Shown here one piece after another: positions 17,165-26,712 of a stretch of 64,000 bases of DNA. Numbering within the stretch: the first letter of the stretch is position 1; each line of letters starts with the position of its first letter. Under the pieces are notes generated by a model. That model did not search any database and was not told the origin of the DNA. It worked only from the letters and a program-made list of their open reading frames with translations. The stretch covers positions 44,442 to 108,441 of the forward strand of contig JAKBBP010000003.1 in assembly GCA_021808445.1 (NCBI GenBank). The letters are read 5' to 3'. The DNA comes from Pseudomonadota bacterium (GTDB lineage Bacteria; Pseudomonadota; Gammaproteobacteria; Burkholderiales; Burkholderiaceae_C). A program made the translations under genes and the position numbers.

Positions 17165-17466
17165 ATTCCCCCGCTTCCGTCTACCCCGGCCTGAACGCCG
17201 ACCGCCACGGCCTGACCCAGCTCGGGCGCATCGTGCTGGACGCGCGGGTGTTCGGCCTGATTCCCGACGAGGAGGACTGCGCGGGCTGGAGCCTGGGACG
17301 CATGCAGGAGCTCACGCAGCGCGTCGAGCAGGCCTGGGATCGCCACGGCGGCCTGCCCAGCAGGCTGCCCGCCGAGTTGCTCCAGCGCCACCAGGCCGTG
17401 TACCAGCGGGCCATCGAACAGGCACGTGCCCGCGGCTGGGACCCTGAGCTGGGCGACGACGAGTAG
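17161..17466 (+). CDS. Small conserved-looking protein of unknown function coupled to carbonic anhydrase
   Basis: Product of 101 residues, unrecognised. It is soluble, mixed-charge and predicted helical ('MQELTQRVEQAWDRHGGLPS', 'HQAVYQRAIEQARARGWDP'), with an acidic end and no signal peptide or membrane segment. The ATG at 17161 overlaps the carbonic anhydrase stop (ATGA), and base composition matches the neighbours, so it is very probably a real, co-translated gene. A role linked to carbonic anhydrase is only suggested by position. Confidence 0.7.
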   Translation: MNSPASVYPGLNADRHGLTQLGRIVLDARVFGLIPDEEDCAGWSLGRMQELTQRVEQAWDRHGGLPSRLPAELLQRHQAVYQRAIEQARARGWDPELGDDE

Positions 17467-17496
17467 GCGCGGGAGGCGCGGGAGGCTTGCGCAGGC

Positions 17497-17922
17497 TCAG
17501 GCGCCGCGCCCGTGCCGTTCCCCCCGCGCCGGCAGGTGCAGCAGCGTGGCGGGCCTGTCGCTGCGGCCGCGCTGGGCGACGGCGTGCAGGGCCTCGTGGA
17601 ATTCCCGCGGCAGTCGCCGCATGGCGTCGCGCGCAGGCTCGCCGTAGCCCACCGCTTCGAAATCCACGGCCTGGTCCAGCCCCGTGCGGTGGTCGGGGCG
17701 CAGGCGCTCCCAGGCCAGCAAGGCGAGCGCGCGCTGCTGGCTGTCCACGAACACGAATTCGTCGCGATCGACGATGGCCAGCACCTGCAGGCTGCGGATG
17801 GGTACGAAGGCCACGCCGTTGGCGCTGCGCATCTGCAGCGTGCGCGCAAGGTTGTAGGTGGCCCCGGCCATGCTTCGGGGCTCGCGCCAGAGTTCGGGAC
17901 CTCGGTGCACCGTGATCTGCAT
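17497..17922 (-). CDS. Hypothetical protein, 141 residues
   Basis: Not recognised. It is a soluble protein with beta-rich hydrophobic stretches in the middle ('VAFVPIRSLQVLAIVDRDEF') and a helical, basic C-terminus; no signal peptide and no metal or nucleotide motif. The start is set at the ATG at 17922, where the protein-like composition begins ('MQITVHRGPELWRE'); the upstream 42 residues in the track look non-coding. It is convergent with the carbonic anhydrase pair and 187 bases downstream of the YihY-family gene on the same strand. Confidence 0.6.
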   Translation of the reverse strand: MQITVHRGPELWREPRSMAGATYNLARTLQMRSANGVAFVPIRSLQVLAIVDRDEFVFVDSQQRALALLAWERLRPDHRTGLDQAVDFEAVGYGEPARDAMRRLPREFHEALHAVAQRGRSDRPATLLHLPARGERHGRGA

Positions 17923-18109
17923 GTTCGCGTCTCGAGTCGACGAGAGGGACGCCCCGCGTGTCCGCGCGGCATGACCGGCTCCCGCAGGTGGCCAAGCCGA
18001 TCCTGGGGGCATTTTGCATCCCCTGCAGGTGGAGGCGCCAGTCTTCATCCCGTGTGCTTGGGGTTATTCCGGCGTGCACGGCCCCGGCTCACCGGCGCGA
18101 GACCTGGTT

Positions 18110-19333
18110 TCAAGCTGGGTCGTGTTGCAGCAGATCCTGCAGGCTCAGCGCCTGCAGCGGTTGCAGGGCCTGGGCCAGGCGCGTCGAGGCGCTGGCCGCG
18201 GCATGGTGGTCCAGCAAGAGCGGGTCCAGCAGGGCCTGGGCCGGCACCTGACTCGGCTCCACGAGCAGGGCCCAGCGCACCCATCGGTGGCGGGGCGAAG
18301 GCGCGACGCGGCCCACCCATCCCAGACCTTCGAGCAGGTCCAGCAGCGGGCGCAGGTGCAGCGGGTCGCAGCGCAGGTTCGAGCCCAGCGAGAGGATGTC
18401 GCGACCCGCGTCGGCCTTGCCGCGCGACTGCTCGAGCAGCCGCAGCAGGCGAAGCGTCAGCAGGAAGTCGGCTCCGGGGCCCCGCGCGTGGGGCTGCGCG
18501 TGCAGGCGCAGCAGGGGCAGGTGCGCGGCCACCATCGCGCCGAGCAGCACGACCATCCAGCTGCAGTAGATCCACAGCAGGAACATGGGCAGGGCCGCGA
18601 AGGTCCCGTACACCGCCGTGAAGTTGGCCGCGCTGCCCACGTACCAGGTGAACACCCGCCCGGCCAGGCCGAAGCCCACCGCGGCCAGCGCGGCCCCGCC
18701 CAGCGCGTCGCGCCAGCGCACGTCGGCGTTCGGCGAAAAGCGGTACAGCGCGCCCAGCGCCAGCGCGACGAACAGCCAGGACAGCGCCGTCAGGAAGCCA
18801 CTGGCCATCCCCGGCATGTGGTGCAGCAGGCCATGCCGCGAGGCCAGCGCGGCCCAGGACACGGCCAGCGTGGATCCCATGGCCAGTGGCCCCAGCGTGA
18901 TCGCGGCCCAGTACAGCAGTACGCGCTGGCCCAGGGGGCGGGCCCGGGCGGTGAACCAGATGCCGTTGAGCGCGCGGTCCACCGTGAGCATCAGCGAGGT
19001 CGCGCTCAGCGCCAGCCCGGCCACTCCGGCCACGCCGAGCCCCGCGGCGCGTGCCGCGAAGGCGTTGAGGTAGCTCAGCACGGTGTCGGCGATGCGCGGC
19101 GGCAGCATGGTGCTGGCCAGGCGCTGCTGCAGGTGCTGTTCCATGTGGCGAAAGGCCGGGAAGGCCGTGAACAGCGACAGGCCCACGGCCAGCAGCGGGA
19201 CCAGGGAGATCAGGGTGGTGAAGGTCAGGCTGCCTGCCGTCTGCGCCAGGCGGCACTGCTCGAAGCGCTCGCGCAGCGCACGCAGCATGCGCAGCAGGCG
19301 AAGCCATTCAGGTCGGGCGGTCCAGTCGCGCAT
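18110..19333 (-). CDS. YihY/BrkB family inner-membrane protein
   Basis: Product of 407 residues with six predicted membrane helices in the first 280 ('TFTTLISLVPLLAVGLSLF', 'GLGVAGVAGLALSATSLML', 'FLTALSWLFVALALGALYRF', 'AALPMFLLWIYCSWMVVLLG') and a cytoplasmic C-terminus. The family was once called RNase BN in error; its true role is uncertain. The ATG at 19333 lies only 11 bases from the divergent WrbA-like start; an internal ATG at codon 16 is an alternative. Confidence 0.88.
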   Translation of the reverse strand: MRDWTARPEWLRLLRMLRALRERFEQCRLAQTAGSLTFTTLISLVPLLAVGLSLFTAFPAFRHMEQHLQQRLASTMLPPRIADTVLSYLNAFAARAAGLGVAGVAGLALSATSLMLTVDRALNGIWFTARARPLGQRVLLYWAAITLGPLAMGSTLAVSWAALASRHGLLHHMPGMASGFLTALSWLFVALALGALYRFSPNADVRWRDALGGAALAAVGFGLAGRVFTWYVGSAANFTAVYGTFAALPMFLLWIYCSWMVVLLGAMVAAHLPLLRLHAQPHARGPGADFLLTLRLLRLLEQSRGKADAGRDILSLGSNLRCDPLHLRPLLDLLEGLGWVGRVAPSPRHRWVRWALLVEPSQVPAQALLDPLLLDHHAAASASTRLAQALQPLQALSLQDLLQHDPA

Positions 19334-19335
19334 AG

Positions 19336-21394
<2,059 letters not shown>

Positions 21395-21398
<4 letters not shown>

Positions 21399-22615
21399 CC
21401 ACCGGCGACCCCCCGGGGCCGGCGCCGCGCCTGCGCGCGCTGCCCGGCCTGGTCGAGTCGCGCATCGGGGGCCTGCGGCGGGCGTGGAACTCGGCCGGCC
21501 CGCAGGCCCTGGCGGCGCTGGTGGCGGCGGCCGCGGGCGCCATGCTCATGCGCCCGCAGTTCGCCCATGTCGCCAGTTCCCTGCGCATGCTGAACCATCC
21601 GCAGGCGGCGCTGGGCCTGGCCGACATGCTGGTGCTGCCGCGGGTGCTGCTGGGCCTGGGGCTGGTGCTGATGAGCCTGGGACTGCTGGCGCGCGCCCGG
21701 GTGGCCTGGGTCATCACGCTGCTGCTGAGCCTGCTGGGAGCCGGGGATGCCCTGGTGTCCTCGCATCGCACCGGGCCGCTTTTCATGCTGTGCCTGCTGC
21801 AACTGGCCGTGCTGCTGCTGTGGGCGCGCCGATTCAACCGCAGCAGCATCGCCGCCGGGTCGCTGTTCGCGCTGCTGAGCATCGGCAGCCTGCTGCTGTA
21901 CGGCATGCTGGGCAGCCTGTGGTTCGGCGAAGGCTACGCGCCCCCCATCCGCAACCTGGGCACGGCGCTGTACTACGCGGTGGAGACCATGTCCACCGTG
22001 GGCTACGGGGACATCGTTCCGCGCACCATGCACGCGCGCATGTTCACGGTCTCGCTGATCGTGCTGGGCATCTCGGTGTTCGCGACCACCTTGTCGCTGA
22101 TCATCGGGCCGGTGATCGGCGGAAGCATCAAGCGGGCTCTGGAGGGTCGCATGCAAAAGCAGCAACGCCGCAATCACTACGTCATCCTCGGCATCTCGGC
22201 GCTGGCCTACACGACCTGGAAGGCCCTGCAGCAGCGCGGGGTCCCGGTCACGGTGGTGGTGTCCTCCGCCGCGCAGTCTCCATTTCCCCCCGAGGCCGAC
22301 GTGGTCGTGGGGGACGCGACCAGCAACGAGGTGCTGGAGCGGGCTGGCGTACCGCAGGCCAAGGCGGTGCTGACCCTGCGCGAGGACGACGCCGAGAACG
22401 CCTTTGCCGTGCTGGCGGTCAAGGAACTGGCTCCCGGCGTGAAGACCATCGCCGGGGTCAACGACGCCCGCCACGTGGCCAAGATCCGCCGCGTCCAGCC
22501 CGACGTGCTGTTCGCGCCGCAGTTGCTGGGCAGCGATCTGCTGGTGCGTTCGCTGTTCGACGAGCCGATCGACAACCAGACCGTGGCCAAGCTGCTGTTC
22601 GCCGATCCCGATTGA
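21395..22615 (+). CDS. kch: Voltage-gated-like potassium channel with RCK (TrkA-N) domain, Kch-like
   Basis: Product of 406 residues. Several N-terminal helices (about residues 35-180) precede the pore with selectivity filter 'TMSTVGYGDIVP', then a cytoplasmic RCK domain (about 250-385; 'VVGDATSNEVLERAGVPQAK', 'AVLAVKELAPGVKTIAGVND'). The nucleotide-binding glycine loop is degenerate ('YVILGISALAYTTWKAL'), as in E. coli Kch, so NAD binding is doubtful. The ATG overlaps the upstream stop. Confidence 0.87.
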
Positions 22616-22649
22616 CGCGGGGCGGGGCGCAGCCTGTCGGTGCGCCGAC

Positions 22650-22690
22650 GCGATCTGGATCAAGGCCGGCGTCTGCGCGGGCGCTATGCT
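22650..22690 (+). promoter_or_regulatory. FNR/ANR-like box and -10 element upstream of the phosphorylase operon
   Basis: GCGATctggATCAA (22650-22663) matches 8 of 10 positions of TTGATnnnnATCAA, with the right half perfect. A -10-like TATGCT sits at 22685-22690, 31 bases from centre to centre, close to the spacing of class II FNR promoters (box at -41.5). The first gene of the operon starts at 22719. This suggests activation at low oxygen. Confidence 0.55.
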
Positions 22691-22718
22691 GGACAGGCCA
22701 GGACTACCAGGTCGTGCC

Positions 22719-24257
22719 ATGGACGATTCCGTACCAGGCGATGCTCCGTTGTTCTCCCTGCTGCCCAGGCGCCTGGGCGTCGACACCCACCACGAGCCCG
22801 TGGTGGTCTTGCGCGCGGACTCTCCGGTGGTGCGTGCCGAGGGCTTCGAGGCGCATGCCCGCATCGAGGTCCTGGGCGAGCGCGCCAGCATCGTCGCCAC
22901 GCTGAACATCCTGAGTTCCGGCGGGCTGCTCGGCCCGGACGAGGTGGGGCTTTCCGAGGCGGCCTGGCTGCGACTGCAGCCGCGCGCCGATGAGCGCCTC
23001 CGATTCCGCTTCGCACGGCCCAGCGACGCGATGAGCCACGTGCGGGCCAAGATCTTCGGCAAGCGACTCGCCGAGGGGGCGTTCGAGGCGATCATCGCCG
23101 ACACCGTGGCCGGGCGCCTGTCCAACGTGGAGATCGCCGCGTTCCTGGTGGCCTGCGCGTCGGGAACCATGAGCCGATCGGAAGTCACGGGCCTGACCCG
23201 GGCGATGGTGCACAGCGGAGCGCGCATGAGCTGGCCCCATGCGCTGGTGGTCGACAAGCATTGCATCGGCGGGTTGCCGGGAAACCGGACCACGCCCATC
23301 GTCGTGGCCATCGCCACCTCGCTCGGGCTGATCATGCCCAAGACCAGTTCGCGCGCCATCACCTCGCCGGCGGGTACCGCGGACACGCTGGAGACCATGA
23401 CCTGCGTGGACCTCGACCTGGCGCGCATGCGCCGCGTGGTCGAGGCCGAGGGGGGCTGCATGGTATGGGGCGGGGCGATGAACATGAGCCCCGCCGACGA
23501 TCTGCTGATCCGCGTGGAGCGCATGCTCGACCTGGACAGCGAGGCCCAGCTGGTGGCCTCGGTGCTGTCCAAGAAGGCCGCGGCAGGATCCACGCACGTG
23601 GTCATCGACATTCCCATGGGCCCCAGCGCCAAGGTGCGCAGCGCCGAGCAGGCGCAGTCGCTGCTGCGCGCCTTGCAGGCGAGCGCGGCGGCGCTGGGCC
23701 TGCGTCTGGCCGGCATGATCACCGACGGCTCGCAGCCGGTGGGGCGAGGCATCGGCCCGGCGCTGGAGGCGCACGACGTGCTGCGCGTGCTGGGCAACCA
23801 TCCGCAGGCCAGCGCGGACCTGCGCGAGCGGGCGCTGGATGTGGCCGCCGCGGTGATCGAACTGGGCGGACGGGCGCCGGCGGGTCCCGACGGCGCCGCG
23901 CGCGAGCTGGCCGCGACGGTACTGGCCGACGGGCGCGCGCTGCGCAAGTTCCAGGCCATCTGCGAAGCCCAGGGTGCCTTTCGGGAGCCGGGCGTGGCGC
24001 CGTTCCAGCGCCCCGTGCCGGCGCCGTGCACGGGGCGGGTGCAGGCCATCGACAACCGCCTGCTGGCGCGGGCCGCGAAGCTGGCCGGCGCGCCCCACGC
24101 GCGCACCGCGGGCTTGCTGCTGGGGGTCCACGTGGGCGAGCGCATCGAGCGCGGCCAGCCGCTGTTCGAGTTGCATGCCGAGTCGCAGGGCGAGCTGGAC
24201 TACGCGCTGGATTTCGTGCGAGGCCATCCCGGCATGTTCCACCTGGACAACGCATGA
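22719..24257 (+). CDS. Thymidine phosphorylase family protein, AMP phosphorylase-like
   Basis: Product of 512 residues, the length of archaeal AMP phosphorylases rather than of 440-residue E. coli DeoA. It has an extra N-terminal beta domain (1-90), then the glycosyltransferase fold with the family signature 'VDKHCIGGLPGNRTTPIVVA' and 'SSRAITSPAGTADTLETM'. The predicted reaction is phosphorolysis of a (deoxy)nucleotide or nucleoside to free base plus pentose-1-phosphate or ribose-1,5-bisphosphate. Start at ATG 22719; the track adds 11 residues. Coupled by ATGA to the PRPP synthetase-like gene, so its sugar phosphate product may feed PRPP metabolism. An FNR-like box lies upstream. Confidence 0.85.
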   Translation: MDDSVPGDAPLFSLLPRRLGVDTHHEPVVVLRADSPVVRAEGFEAHARIEVLGERASIVATLNILSSGGLLGPDEVGLSEAAWLRLQPRADERLRFRFARPSDAMSHVRAKIFGKRLAEGAFEAIIADTVAGRLSNVEIAAFLVACASGTMSRSEVTGLTRAMVHSGARMSWPHALVVDKHCIGGLPGNRTTPIVVAIATSLGLIMPKTSSRAITSPAGTADTLETMTCVDLDLARMRRVVEAEGGCMVWGGAMNMSPADDLLIRVERMLDLDSEAQLVASVLSKKAAAGSTHVVIDIPMGPSAKVRSAEQAQSLLRALQASAAALGLRLAGMITDGSQPVGRGIGPALEAHDVLRVLGNHPQASADLRERALDVAAAVIELGGRAPAGPDGAARELAATVLADGRALRKFQAICEAQGAFREPGVAPFQRPVPAPCTGRVQAIDNRLLARAAKLAGAPHARTAGLLLGVHVGERIERGQPLFELHAESQGELDYALDFVRGHPGMFHLDNA

Positions 24258-25186
24258 ACACCGGGCAGGCCGGCGGGCTGCAGCTGTATCCGATGCCCGG
24301 CAACGAGCGATTGGCCGACGCCCTGGTCGCGCGGCTGGGACCCAGGGTGCGGCGAGCCGGTCTGTGGCTGCACCGCTTTCCCGATGGCGAGTCGCTGGTG
24401 CGCGTGGAGCCGCCGCGGGCTGCGGCAGCGCTGGTGTGCACGCTGCGCAACCCGGACGCCCTGAGCCTGCCCTTGCTGATGGCGGCGGCCACGCTGCGCG
24501 AGCTTGGAGCCCCCCAGGTCGGCCTGGTCGCGCCCTACCTGGCCTACATGCGCCAGGATCGCGCCTTCGAGCCTGGACAGGCGGTCTCCGCGCGCATTTA
24601 CGCGGCTCTTTTGTCGGCCCACTTCGACTGGCTGCTGACCGTGGATCCGCACCTGCACCGCATCGATTCCCTCGATCAGGTGTACCGCCTGCGCAGCCGC
24701 GTCGTGCACGCCGCCGGGCCGATCGCGCGCTGGGTTGCCAGCGAGATCGCCCAGCCCCTGCTGATCGGCCCCGACGCCGAGAGCCGCCAATGGGTGGCCG
24801 AGGTCGCCGAGCGCGTGGGCGCACCGATGCTGGTGCTGGACAAGCAGCGCCGGGGAGACCTCGACGTGTCCAGCCGCTTGCCCGATCTGCGGCCCTGGGC
24901 CGGGCGTACGCCCGTGCTGCTGGACGACATCGCCAGCTCCGGGCGCACGCTGGCGGGGGTGCTGCAATCCCTGCGCGCACGCTCCATGGCCCCGGCAGCC
25001 TGCGTGGTGACCCACGGGCTGTTCGCCGTGGATGCGCTCGAGCTCGTGCGTGCCGCCGGCGCCACCCGGGTGGCCTGCACGGACAGCGTGGAGCCGCCGC
25101 CGTCCGTGGAACGCATCACGCTCGACGCGGAGCTGGCGCAGGCCCTGGGGGAAATGACCGCAACCTTGAGGGAGCCCCGACCATGA
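24254..25186 (+). CDS. Ribose-phosphate pyrophosphokinase-like protein
   Basis: Product of 310 residues in the PRPP synthetase family. Visible are 'APYLAYMRQDRAFEPGQAVS' (ATP/ribose site), 'TVDPHLHRIDSL' (metal His) and the PRPP loop 'VLLDDIASSGRTL'. It is divergent from housekeeping Prs: the flexible catalytic loop (KRR type) is reduced to 'DKQRRGDLD'. It is likely a second, specialised enzyme rather than the essential one. Both ends overlap neighbours by ATGA, tying it tightly to the phosphorylase and the metallo-hydrolase. The track start at 23261 runs through the phosphorylase and is false. Confidence 0.85.
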   Translation: MNTGQAGGLQLYPMPGNERLADALVARLGPRVRRAGLWLHRFPDGESLVRVEPPRAAAALVCTLRNPDALSLPLLMAAATLRELGAPQVGLVAPYLAYMRQDRAFEPGQAVSARIYAALLSAHFDWLLTVDPHLHRIDSLDQVYRLRSRVVHAAGPIARWVASEIAQPLLIGPDAESRQWVAEVAERVGAPMLVLDKQRRGDLDVSSRLPDLRPWAGRTPVLLDDIASSGRTLAGVLQSLRARSMAPAACVVTHGLFAVDALELVRAAGATRVACTDSVEPPPSVERITLDAELAQALGEMTATLREPRP

Positions 25187-26580
25187 TCCGACTGTCCTGC
25201 CACGGCGCGGCCAAGCAGGTGACCGGCTCGTGTCACCTGGTGCGCACCGAGTCCGCCAGCGTGCTGGTCGATTGCGGCCTGTTCCAGGGCGGGCGCGAGC
25301 TGGCCGAGGAAAACGCCGCCGAGTTCGGTTTCGAGCCTTCCGGCATCGACGTGCTGCTGCTCACCCATGCCCACCTGGACCATTGCGGGCGCATTCCCCT
25401 GCTGGTCAAGCGGGGCTTCAAGGGGCGCATCGTGTGTACCGCGGCCACGCGCGAGCTGGCGCGCCTGGTGCTGGCGGATGCCGCGGGGCTGCAGGAGGAG
25501 GACGCGCGTCGCGCCCAGCGGCATGGCCGGCACGCGGGGGAGGGAGGAGCCCCCCTGTACACCCTGGCGGACGCCTTTCACGCCATGGACTATTTCGACG
25601 GCTCGGTGGAGTACGGCGCACGCCTGGAGGTCGCCGCCGGCGTGCACGCGACCTTCGTCGACGCGGGACACATCCTGGGGTCGGCGTCCATCCTGCTCGA
25701 GCTCGAGGACACGGGGGAGCACCGCACCGTGTTCTTCTCCGGCGACATCGGCAACCCGGGGCGCCCGTTGCTGCGCGATCCCCAGGCGCCCCCGGCGCGT
25801 CCCGACTACGTGGTCATGGAGACGACCTACGGGGACCGCGACCACCGCGACTGGCAGGCTTCCTACGAGGAGCTGGTGCAAGCGGTGTCCGACACCCTGG
25901 CCCGCGGCGGCAACGTGATCGTTCCCACCTTCGCGCTGGAGCGCGCGCAGGAGCTGCTGTACGTGCTGGCGCGGGCCATCGAGCAGCGGCGCCTGCCCCG
26001 GCACCTTCCGGTATTCCTCGACTCTCCGATGGCGATCTCCGCCACCGAGATCTTCCTGCGCTACCCCCGCTGCCTGCGCCCGGACTTCGCGGCCCGGCTG
26101 CATGGCCCGGATCCTCTGCAGCTTCCGGGCCTGCGCCTGACGCGCGAGACGGCGGAGTCGATGGCCATCAACACCATCCGCGGCGGCGCCGTGATCATGG
26201 CCGGCTCCGGCATGTGCAGCGGTGGGCGGGTGCGCCACCACCTGCGCCACAACCTGGGCAACCAATCGAACAGTGTGGTCTTCGTGGGTTTCGCCGCGCA
26301 GGGAACCCTGGCGCGGCGCATCATCGACGGGGTGCGCCAGGTGCGGCTGTTCGACCAGGACATCGAGGTGCGCGCACGTGTCCACACCATCAACGGCTTT
26401 TCGGCCCATGCCGGGAGCAGCGAGCTGCTGGCCTGGCTCCAGGCCTGCGGACACCCGCGCAGGGTTTTCCTGGTGCACGGCGATCCGGACACCGCCATGC
26501 AGGCCTTCGCGCAGCGCCTGGAGCAACTGGCCATGCCCCATCAGATCCCCGGCGACGGCGAGCCCATCCTGTTGCGCTGA
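25183..26580 (+). CDS. MBL-fold beta-CASP metallo-hydrolase (RNA-processing exonuclease family)
   Basis: Product of 465 residues. The zinc motif 'LLTHAHLDHCGRIPLL' opens a metallo-beta-lactamase fold; further motifs are 'DAGHILGSASILLE', 'FFSGDIGN' and, in the C-terminal RMMBL part, 'HTINGFSAHAGSSELLAWL'. The beta-CASP insert ('AGSGMCSGGRVRHHL') is typical of YSH1/CPSF73-like nucleases. In low-oxygen gene clusters of Burkholderia this family travels with phosphorylase and PRPP-synthetase genes. RNA cleavage is the family expectation, not shown here. Start at ATG 25183 (ATGA overlap). Confidence 0.87.
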   Translation: MIRLSCHGAAKQVTGSCHLVRTESASVLVDCGLFQGGRELAEENAAEFGFEPSGIDVLLLTHAHLDHCGRIPLLVKRGFKGRIVCTAATRELARLVLADAAGLQEEDARRAQRHGRHAGEGGAPLYTLADAFHAMDYFDGSVEYGARLEVAAGVHATFVDAGHILGSASILLELEDTGEHRTVFFSGDIGNPGRPLLRDPQAPPARPDYVVMETTYGDRDHRDWQASYEELVQAVSDTLARGGNVIVPTFALERAQELLYVLARAIEQRRLPRHLPVFLDSPMAISATEIFLRYPRCLRPDFAARLHGPDPLQLPGLRLTRETAESMAINTIRGGAVIMAGSGMCSGGRVRHHLRHNLGNQSNSVVFVGFAAQGTLARRIIDGVRQVRLFDQDIEVRARVHTINGFSAHAGSSELLAWLQACGHPRRVFLVHGDPDTAMQAFAQRLEQLAMPHQIPGDGEPILLR

Positions 26581-26584
26581 GCCG

Positions 26585-26618
26585 CCCCGCGACCCCGCCT
26601 GCGACCCGCTTCGCGGGG
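26585..26618 (+). terminator. Inverted repeat after the metallo-hydrolase gene
   Basis: Perfect 8-base arms ccccgcga (26585-26592) and tcgcgggg (26611-26618) begin 4 bases after the stop. A second small hairpin, cgtggc-tgc-gccacg, lies at 26620-26634. No T-run follows. It marks the end of the phosphorylase operon or a processing site. Confidence 0.45.
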
Positions 26619-26624
26619 CCGTGG

Positions 26625-26666
26625 CTGCGCCACGTCAAGGAATGCGCGGCGCACCGGGCGCACACT
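26625..26666 (+). promoter_or_regulatory. Weak FNR-like box ahead of the methyltransferase-esterase gene
   Basis: CTGCGccacGTCAA (26625-26638) matches only 6 of 10 consensus positions, but a -10-like CACACT follows exactly 32 bases centre to centre (26661-26666), the spacing seen at the two better sites in this block. On its own this would not be called. It overlaps the small hairpin noted just upstream. Confidence 0.25.
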
Positions 26667-26712
26667 GTGGCAGGCGTGCCGCGCAGGCGCGCGGCCGTGC
26701 AGGAGAGCTCCG

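Noticed and set aside
18110-19333. Ribonuclease BN
   Set aside because: Old misannotation of the YihY/BrkB family; the protein is an integral membrane protein without nuclease motifs.
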